From NCBI GenBank assembly GCA_018224415.1, contig JAGTUZ010000126.1, positions 1-9,508 of the forward strand: DNA of 9,508 nucleotides, given 5' to 3'. Each line of letters starts with the position of its first letter. Position 1 is the first letter of the stretch. Position numbers and translations under genes: made by a program. The notes under the pieces were generated by a model that did no database searches, was not told the DNA's origin, and was given only the letters and a program-made list of their open reading frames with translations. This DNA is from Bacteroidota bacterium (lineage in GTDB: Bacteria; Bacteroidota; Ignavibacteria; SZUA-365). Positions 4,760-9,508 of the stretch are shown piece by piece.

Positions 4760-4800
4760 GTCCGCCGAAGTCCACCGAAGGGGGACGAAGGCGGACGAAG
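4760..4800. repeat. REP-like element built of four GAAG-ended 10-mers
   Basis: Positions 4761-4800 are TCCGCCGAAG, TCCACCGAAG, GGGGACGAAG, GCGGACGAAG. The first and fourth (GTCCGCC with GGCGGAC), and the second and third (GTCC with GGAC), are complementary around GAAG spacers, so the unit folds into a stepped hairpin. It sits between the sigma-factor terminator and the promoter of the 63-residue gene. Confidence 0.7.
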
Positions 4801-4822
4801 CCAGGGCCGCTCATGGAAAACC

Positions 4823-4851
4823 AAAAAAAACGTCCCGCGGGGAGCGGGACG
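4823..4851 (-). terminator. Terminator of the sigma-factor gene
   Basis: An 8-bp stem (CGTCCCGC at 4831-4838 with GCGGGACG at 4844-4851), 5-base loop, followed on the minus strand by eight T's (4823-4830). It lies 25 bases after the stop at 4877. Confidence 0.9.
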
Positions 4852-4876
4852 CCAAAATGAAATACCGGTATGTGTG

Positions 4877-5749
4877 TCAGCCGAGATAGCTGCGGAGCTG
4901 CTTGCTGCGGGACGCGTGGCGGAGGCGGCGGATGGCTTTTTCCTTGATCTGGCGTACGCGCTCGCGTGTGAGATTGAATTTCTCGCCGATCTCCTCCAGC
5001 GTGAGGGAATGCTCGCGGTCAAGCCCGAAATACAGGCGAATGACCTCGGCTTCGCGTTCGCTGAGCGTGGCCAGCGCGCGGCGCACCTCCACCTTCAGCG
5101 ATTCGGTCAGCAGCGTGTTGTCGGGATTGGGCTGGCGGTCGTCCTGGATCACGTCGAGCAGGCGGTTGTCCTCGCCCTGCGCGAACGGCGCATCCACGGA
5201 AATGTGGCGGCCCGAGATCTTCAGCGTGTCGGCCACCTCGAAGAGCGTCATGTCCAGCTCTTCGGCCAGCTCCGAGGCACTCGGCTCGCGCTCGTAGCTC
5301 TGCTCGAGTTCACTGAACTTCTTGCCGATCTTGTTGAGCGCGCCGACGCGGTTAAGCGGGAGCCGCACGATGCGCGACTGCTCGGCGAGGGCCTGGAGAA
5401 TGGACTGACGGATCCACCACACGGCGTAGGAAATGAACTTGAAGCCGCGGGTCTCGTCGAAGCGCTTGGCCGCCTTGATCAGTCCGAGGTTGCCCTCGTT
5501 GATCAGGTCACCGAGCGACAGGCCCTGGTTCTGGTACTGCTTGGCCACCGACACCACGAAACGGAGATTGGCCTTGGTCAGCTTCTCCAGCGCAAGCTGC
5601 GCGCCGCCGCCGCCGCCCTTGATCTTCTTGGCGAGTTCGATCTCCTCGTCAGGCGTCAGCAGGTCGACCTTGCCGATTTCCTGAAGATACTTGTCCAGCG
5701 ACTGGCTTTCCCGGTTGGTATACTGTTTCGAAATTCTCAACGTTATCAC
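4877..5749 (-). CDS. rpoD: Primary (housekeeping) sigma factor, Bacteroidota type
   Basis: The 290-residue sigma-70 protein directs RNA polymerase to housekeeping promoters. Region 1.2 is at about 16-45 (ESQSLDKYLQEIGKVDLLTP). Region 2 is at about 57-127, with NLRFVVSVAKQYQNQGLSLG, DLINEGNLGLIKAAKRFDET and the DNA-melting and -10 contacts FKFISYAVWWIRQS. Region 3 is at about 128-200. Region 4 is at about 223-285, with the helix-turn-helix LTLEEIGEKFNLTRERVRQI. The short length and lack of a long region 1.1 are normal for the primary sigma of Bacteroidota. The start codon is GTG (5747-5749) with no evident Shine-Dalgarno; I keep it because the N-terminus aligns with the MRQLKI...TNRESQSLDKYLQ start common in that group. 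A five-Gly run (46-50) after region 1.2 comes from GCC repeats at 5603-5617. Transcribed alone; no clear promoter seen upstream. Confidence 0.96.
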   Translation of the reverse strand: MITLRISKQYTNRESQSLDKYLQEIGKVDLLTPDEEIELAKKIKGGGGGAQLALEKLTKANLRFVVSVAKQYQNQGLSLGDLINEGNLGLIKAAKRFDETRGFKFISYAVWWIRQSILQALAEQSRIVRLPLNRVGALNKIGKKFSELEQSYEREPSASELAEELDMTLFEVADTLKISGRHISVDAPFAQGEDNRLLDVIQDDRQPNPDNTLLTESLKVEVRRALATLSEREAEVIRLYFGLDREHSLTLEEIGEKFNLTRERVRQIKEKAIRRLRHASRSKQLRSYLG

Positions 5750-6048
5750 CTGTTTGTGATATGATGCGATGCGCGACGGGTTATCGCTTTCCGGCTATTC
5801 GTCGCTGATTATCAACGACGATCCGACTCGGTCCGATGCCGCGCGGGGCGCGGCCTGCTTCCCAAAACACATGGGATGCCGTTGTCATTCCCCGCGTTGC
5901 GGGGCGAAAGGGAATCCGGTCCCCGGGACGACAACGCGGCGGCACTTTCCGACGTTCGCGGAAAGGGCAAACTTCAATATGCAACAATGAAAAAAAACTA
6001 TCAAGACATGAATGGCCGCCCCCTGGCTGGCACAAGCGGCCCCCCCGG
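5750..6048. other. Intergenic region without a gene
   Basis: This 299-base gap separates the stop of the GAF-GAF gene from the GTG of the sigma gene, both on the minus strand. It holds the palindrome at 5881-5935, a small hairpin CCGCGC-GGG-GCGCGG at 5839-5853, and a weak hairpin (GGCCGC 6014-6019 with GCGGCC 6036-6041) after the GAF-GAF stop, with an eight-T run only about 20 bases beyond on the minus strand. A minus-strand open frame at 5781-6035 runs through the palindrome and has no RBS or domain, so I do not call it. Confidence 0.6.
5881..5935. repeat. REP-like compound palindrome
   Basis: Outer arms GTTGTC (5881-5886) and GACAAC (5930-5935) enclose CCCCGC-GTT-GCGGGG (5890-5904) and an alternative pair ATTCCC (5887-5892) with GGGAAT (5910-5915), plus CCCGGG. 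The TCATTCCCCGC...GGGAATCC layout resembles dispersed palindromic repeats of other bacteria. It lies upstream of the sigma-factor gene. Confidence 0.6.
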
Positions 6049-7887
6049 TCAGACCACCTTGACGCAATTGCCGCCGTCGGAAACGGCGCGGTCGAGGGCC
6101 TGTTGCGAGAGACGCAGAATGTGGTCGACGTCGGTGCTCTGGCTGATCGTGCAGCCCGCGATGCTTACGGATATGGAATAACTCGATCCGCCATGCGTGA
6201 TCACGGCTCCCGATACGGCCTTGCGCACCTTCTCGCCGCGCAGGTAGGCGTCCTCTGGAGAGGAATGCATCAGCAGCAGCCCGAAGCAGTGCCGGTCGAA
6301 ACGCCCCACGACGTCGTACGACCGGACATGCTCCTGCAGTGTCGCGCCGATGCGTGCCAGCACGCGGTCGATCTCCGCCTCGCCATGCCGGGCAGCGAGC
6401 TCTTCGGTGCCGTCGAGCGCGGCAAGAAAAAACACCGCGTTGCCACCAACCGCCGTGAGACGTTCCTGCTCTTCGCGCAACCGGCGCAGCAGCAGCGTAC
6501 GGCTGGCGGTCTGCGTGGCCTCGTCCACGATCAGGTGCTTGCGGTTGTTCTCGTACAATCGCGCTGCCTCCAGCGACTGCGCCGCGCGCGAGGCGATGCG
6601 ACGCAGTACGGCGAGATCCTGCTTCGCGTATTGATGCGTCTCGCGGTATTCCACCACGATCAGTCCGTAATACGCCCGCTGCGTCACCAGCGGCATGGCG
6701 CAGAGCTGGCCGAAGGAATTGATCGCCTCCTTCTCGTGAAAGCGCCAGGAGGGATTGACCGGGGCGTCAACGATGATGCCGCCGTCGCCGTCGAGTGCGG
6801 GACGCAGTACGGAGCCGTCCATCTGCACGGTGACACCTTCGGAGATATACGGAAGATTCGCGGCCCTGGCCACGCTTTTTACCACGAGCCAGGCGTTGCG
6901 TTCGGGACTGTGCAGCACAACCGCCACGTAATCCCAGTCCATGATCTCTGTCACGGCCTTGGCCGCGATGCCCGCGATCCCGTAGGCATCGCGACTGGCT
7001 TCGATGGCCCGCTGCATTCCGTCGAGAACGCCAAGCATGCGGGCGTCGGCGGCAAGGTCGAATTTCTGGTTGTAGCTGCCCAACAGAAGGGCAACCAGCG
7101 AGGCGAAACGCCCGAGCGCGGTCACGGTCTCGAGTCCGAAGGCGTCTCCTGCCTTGCTGTCGGCGGCAAGGACGGCGATGACCTCGCCGGCGAAATACAG
7201 GGGCACGCCGATGAAGGAACGAACGCCCTCGCTGGCGTCATAATAGATAACAAGGTCCGATTCACTCGCTGCGGATATGTCGGAAACGATGGCCGGCCGG
7301 CCGTCGAGACCCACCTGGCTGATCAGGTCATTGCCGAGATTCAGCCGCCGCGCGGTGGTGTAATTGCCGCTGTCGGTGACGAACTCACCGATGATGACCT
7401 GCTCGCGGTCGGTGTTGATCCAGTACAGGCCGATGGTGTGCGCAAGCACATGATCCTTCGCCGCCTGCAACAGACGATTGGTGAGGAAATCGAATTCGGC
7501 GCGCGGATCGTCCTTCGGCAGCGCCTCGGCGTCGAAGCGGTACAGTTCGGGGGGAATCTCGGGCGGCGCGTCTTCCATCGGCATCTCGGGCATGCTGGGC
7601 ATGGACCCGCCCGCGGCACCGTGAGCATTCGATGCGGAAAGGTCCGCGCCCGCCGACGCCTGCCGCGCCGTCGGGCCGCGCGTCTCGCCTTGCGCCTCCG
7701 CGGCCTCGCGGTCCGCTCCGCCTTCCTCATCCGTGATCGTGCGAGAGAGGGTCTGGTAAAGCAGCGCGCCGCCCGCCACGAAAATAACCGCCGCGATGAT
7801 GCGCACGTACAGCGGATCCTCGAAGTAAATGAACACCGCCGCTGCGGCAAGCATGACGGCTCCGATACCGAAACTGGTTTTATTCAC
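6049..7887 (-). CDS. Membrane GAF-GAF protein with degenerate GGDEF domain, probable c-di-GMP receptor
   Basis: The 612-residue protein is taken from a GTG at 7887, because the ATG at 8082 would overlap the upstream TPR gene by 107 bases. No clear RBS is seen, so the start is tentative. Two membrane segments (about 4-21 and 28-46) form a hairpin, followed by an acidic, Pro/Met-rich linker (50-118). GAF 1 spans about 130-270 (SFIGVPLYFAGEVIAVLAAD) and GAF 2 about 285-440 (QLCAMPLVTQRAYYGLIVVE). Residues 456-612 have the GGDEF fold, but the active-site loop reads GRFDRHCF (528-535) in place of GRxGG(D/E)EF, and the metal and substrate motif near 490 is lost. RSYD (522-525) keeps the RxxD inhibitory-site motif exactly five residues before the loop. 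The domain should therefore be inactive but may bind c-di-GMP, as in PelD; this is inference. It lies 88 bases after the TPR gene, with a possible promoter of its own. Confidence 0.87.
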   Translation of the reverse strand: MNKTSFGIGAVMLAAAAVFIYFEDPLYVRIIAAVIFVAGGALLYQTLSRTITDEEGGADREAAEAQGETRGPTARQASAGADLSASNAHGAAGGSMPSMPEMPMEDAPPEIPPELYRFDAEALPKDDPRAEFDFLTNRLLQAAKDHVLAHTIGLYWINTDREQVIIGEFVTDSGNYTTARRLNLGNDLISQVGLDGRPAIVSDISAASESDLVIYYDASEGVRSFIGVPLYFAGEVIAVLAADSKAGDAFGLETVTALGRFASLVALLLGSYNQKFDLAADARMLGVLDGMQRAIEASRDAYGIAGIAAKAVTEIMDWDYVAVVLHSPERNAWLVVKSVARAANLPYISEGVTVQMDGSVLRPALDGDGGIIVDAPVNPSWRFHEKEAINSFGQLCAMPLVTQRAYYGLIVVEYRETHQYAKQDLAVLRRIASRAAQSLEAARLYENNRKHLIVDEATQTASRTLLLRRLREEQERLTAVGGNAVFFLAALDGTEELAARHGEAEIDRVLARIGATLQEHVRSYDVVGRFDRHCFGLLLMHSSPEDAYLRGEKVRKAVSGAVITHGGSSYSISVSIAGCTISQSTDVDHILRLSQQALDRAVSDGGNCVKVV

Positions 7888-7939
7888 CGCGTGATGTCGT
7901 GGTTGTTGGAGATGGATTGTGACGGGAAACGCGCAAGCG

Positions 7940-7971
7940 GAAAAGTACGCACCGGGGTATACAAAGGCAAG
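7940..7971 (-). promoter_or_regulatory. Candidate promoter for the GAF-GAF gene
   Basis: On the minus strand TTGCCT (7965-7970), 17 bases, TACTTT (7942-7947) within TACTTTTC. Predicted start near 7934 gives a leader of about 47 bases to the GTG at 7887. It lies inside the 88-base gap after the TPR gene, so the GAF-GAF gene may be expressed on its own as well as by read-through. Confidence 0.35.
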
Positions 7972-7975
7972 AAAA

Positions 7976-8656
7976 TCAGAGGGCAGCGTCCGCTGGATCG
8001 CTGGATTCGCTGCTGCCGTCTCCTGCGACGCCACCGGTATTGTCCTCGCCGGGCGCTTCCGCATCCTTCGCGGCGGCGGCAAGGATTTGCGCGCGGACCT
8101 TTTTCAGCGCGGCAATTTTATCCTCGATACCCTCGGCCTGCTCGAAGCCGTAGAGCACGGCAAGCCGAAGGGAATCTTCCGCTTCCTCGAGGCGACCGAA
8201 CACGGCGTATGTGAGCGCGAGGTTGGCGTGCACGGCCGGATGTCCGGGAAGCAACTCCACCGCCAGCTGCAGGTACTGCAGCGCATTGCCGGGGTCGCCC
8301 TGCGCGAGGCAGACCGCGCCGAGATTCACCAAGGGATCGGCCTGGTTGGGATTCAGCTTGTATGAACGCTCGAACGCGGCGCGCGCCTCCTCCGGCCGGT
8401 CGATATGCCGGCAGACGAGACCAAGATTATTCCAGCCGGCGGCAGAATCGGGATTCTGCGCAAGCAATTCCTTGAGCGTCTCGAGCGCCTCGGTAAACCT
8501 GCCGAGCGCGTCCTGCGCCATGGCGCATTTCATCAGTAGACGCTCGCGCGTCGCGTCATCTGCAGCGCCGTCCGCCGCTTCCCGAAGCAATGGCAGGGCG
8601 CGTTCATATTCTTTTTGGTCATAGGCCTCAAGGGCCCGCGATTCCATAACATTCAT
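7976..8656 (-). CDS. Tetratricopeptide repeat (TPR) protein
   Basis: The 226-residue protein contains about four tandem TPR units, at roughly 38-71 (KCAMAQDALGRFTEALETLK), 72-105 (AAGWNNLGLVCRHIDRPEEA), 106-139 (ADPLVNLGAVCLAQGDPGNA) and 140-173 (AVHANLALTYAVFGRLEEAE), with a degenerate helical pair before them. Each shows the spaced small/aromatic pattern and the closing NP or PGHP turn of TPRs. The last 35 residues are an acidic, Gly/Ser-rich disordered tail. There is no signal peptide or membrane segment, so it is predicted cytoplasmic. TPRs form a superhelix that binds a partner protein; the partner is unknown, and the membrane GAF-GAF protein encoded next is a reasonable guess. Start ATG at 8656; a second in-frame ATG at 8647 is possible. 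Divergent from dnaE across 83 bases. Confidence 0.9.
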   Translation of the reverse strand: MNVMESRALEAYDQKEYERALPLLREAADGAADDATRERLLMKCAMAQDALGRFTEALETLKELLAQNPDSAAGWNNLGLVCRHIDRPEEARAAFERSYKLNPNQADPLVNLGAVCLAQGDPGNALQYLQLAVELLPGHPAVHANLALTYAVFGRLEEAEDSLRLAVLYGFEQAEGIEDKIAALKKVRAQILAAAAKDAEAPGEDNTGGVAGDGSSESSDPADAAL

Positions 8657-8739
8657 TCGTAATCGTTTCCGCTCGTGGCGTGGAAGAAGAAAGATACAAA
8701 AATCCCTATCTTAGATTCACTGACCCCAAGAAAGACGTC

Positions 8740-9508
8740 ATGGCCGATTTCATACATCTCCACAACCATTCCCACTATTCCCTGCTCGATGCGGCCTGCA
8801 CGGTCGATGATCTCGTCAAGACGACGGTCGAACAGGGCATGCCCGCCTTCGCCCTCACCGACCACGGCGTGATGTTCGGCGCGGTGGAATTTTTCCGCAA
8901 GGCGAAGAATGCGGGTATCAAGCCCATCATCGGCAACGAGATGTATATGGTCACGCGCGGCACGCGCTTCGACCGCAACGCCGCCGAGTCGCACCCCGAA
9001 GGCAAACGGCACGGCTACAACCATCTCGTGCTGCTGGCGAAAAACGATGTCGGCTACCACAACCTGCTCAAGCTCACCACGCTCGGACATACCGAGGGAT
9101 TCTACTACAAGCCGCGCATCGACTGGGAACTGCTGCGGCGGCATTCCGAAGGACTCATCGCGCTGACGGCCTGCGCCGGCGGCGTGGTGTCGACCTACCT
9201 CGCCGTGGGCGACTACGACGCGGCGAAGGATGTCGCCTCGCAGCTGAAAGACATTTTCGGGGACGACGTCTACCTCGAGATCCAGAACCACGGGCTCGAA
9301 CGCGAGGCCATCATCCGCCAGGGCATGCCGCGTATCGCAGCCGAACTGGACATGAAGCTCATTGCCACCAACGACATCCATTATGTGGACCGCCGGCACG
9401 CCGTCGCACACAACGTGTATCTGCATATCGCCGATGTGCGCGAGGCGGAAGACATCCAGCGCCTGCGCTACGAAACGGGAGAGTACTACTACAAAAGCGA
9501 GAAGGAAA
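8740..9508 (+). CDS. dnaE: DNA polymerase III alpha subunit, N-terminal part (cut by window edge)
   Basis: The first 256 residues of the replicative polymerase are present and the frame is still open at the window edge. The N-terminal PHP domain is clear: FIHLHNHSHYSLLDAACTVD with the H6/H8 motif, then PAFALTDHGVMFGAVEFF, KPIIGNEMY, NHLVLLAKNDVGYHNLLKL, GLIALTACAGGVVS and the LIATNDIHYVDRR motif near 208-219. The metal-site histidines and aspartates expected of a PHP domain appear intact here, but whether the domain is active cannot be judged from this part. DnaE catalyses chromosomal DNA synthesis in the polymerase III holoenzyme. The ATG at 8740 gives the expected N-terminus directly before the PHP motif; upstream there is only a weak purine-rich AAGAAAG. 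The 83 bases separating it from the divergent TPR gene show no promoter of the TTG-N20-TA type. Confidence 0.95.
   Translation, partial: MADFIHLHNHSHYSLLDAACTVDDLVKTTVEQGMPAFALTDHGVMFGAVEFFRKAKNAGIKPIIGNEMYMVTRGTRFDRNAAESHPEGKRHGYNHLVLLAKNDVGYHNLLKLTTLGHTEGFYYKPRIDWELLRRHSEGLIALTACAGGVVSTYLAVGDYDAAKDVASQLKDIFGDDVYLEIQNHGLEREAIIRQGMPRIAAELDMKLIATNDIHYVDRRHAVAHNVYLHIADVREAEDIQRLRYETGEYYYKSEKE

Noticed and set aside
4607..5764. 385-residue plus-strand open frame
   Set aside because: Antisense to the primary sigma factor; a shadow of its codon pattern.
5781..6035. Minus-strand open frame of 84 residues upstream of the sigma gene
   Set aside because: It runs through a REP-like palindrome, has no RBS, and shows no domain or signal sequence.
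7976..8082. N-terminal extension of the GAF-GAF protein from the ATG at 8082
   Set aside because: It would overlap the last 107 bases of the TPR gene in another frame, and the extension is low-quality sequence ahead of two clear membrane helices.
5836..8214. 792-residue plus-strand open frame
   Set aside because: It lies antisense to the GAF-GAF gene and the end of the TPR gene, both with recognisable domains. Long antisense frames are expected at this GC content, and the translation is Arg/His-rich without any domain.
6049..8656. Pel exopolysaccharide locus (PelD with the TPR protein PelE)
   Set aside because: The TPR protein is soluble and no glycosyltransferase, PelG-like transporter or other pel gene is present. 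The resemblance is limited to the degenerate GGDEF logic.

Overview
The window reads as ordinary chromosome of a high-GC member of the Bacteroidota/Chlorobiota superphylum, perhaps an Ignavibacteria-, Kapabacteria- or Rhodothermia-like lineage; I cannot place it more finely. Three things point there: a secreted protein ending in a type IX secretion (Por) sorting domain, a short 290-residue primary sigma factor of the Bacteroidota kind, and a promoter upstream of the Fe-trafficking gene that fits the Bacteroides consensus TTTG / TAnnTTTG.

Layout. 1-210 (-): N-terminal end of an exported protein that runs off the left edge. 354-1355 (+): exported concanavalin-A-like (DUF1349-type) protein with a T9SS tail. 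A bidirectional terminator at 1436-1463 separates it from a convergent pair, a NifU C-domain Fe-S scaffold (2068-2331, -) followed 25 bases later by a TonB-C-domain protein with a signal peptide and a coiled-coil tail (1488-2042, -). 2332-2630 holds a promoter, a 54-bp tandem repeat and a REP-like hairpin. 2631-2704 (+): a CAT-anticodon tRNA, probably tRNA-Ile2, with promoter and terminator. 2794-3072 (-): YggX-like Fe(2+)-trafficking protein with two added CxxC pairs. 3176-3251: a perfect 26-bp inverted repeat. 3256-4308 (-): a 350-residue conserved protein of unknown function. 4453-4644 (-): a 63-residue protein with its own promoter and terminator. 4877-5749 (-): the primary sigma factor, with terminator. 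5750-6048: intergenic, with a REP-like palindrome. 6049-7887 (-): membrane GAF-GAF protein with a degenerate GGDEF domain. 7976-8656 (-): TPR protein. 8740 to the right edge (+): start of DNA polymerase III alpha (dnaE).

Most genes are housekeeping or general physiology: transcription, replication, Fe-S assembly, iron handling and a tRNA. I see no defence, mobile-element or biosynthetic system. The most interesting protein is the GAF-GAF-degenerate-GGDEF membrane protein. It has lost the GGDEF catalytic signature but keeps an RxxD motif exactly five residues upstream, so it looks like a c-di-GMP receptor, as in PelD, rather than a cyclase. The other notable layer is non-coding: several different palindromic repeat types fill the gaps, and six candidate promoters share one spacing rule (TTG, 19-20 bases, TA).
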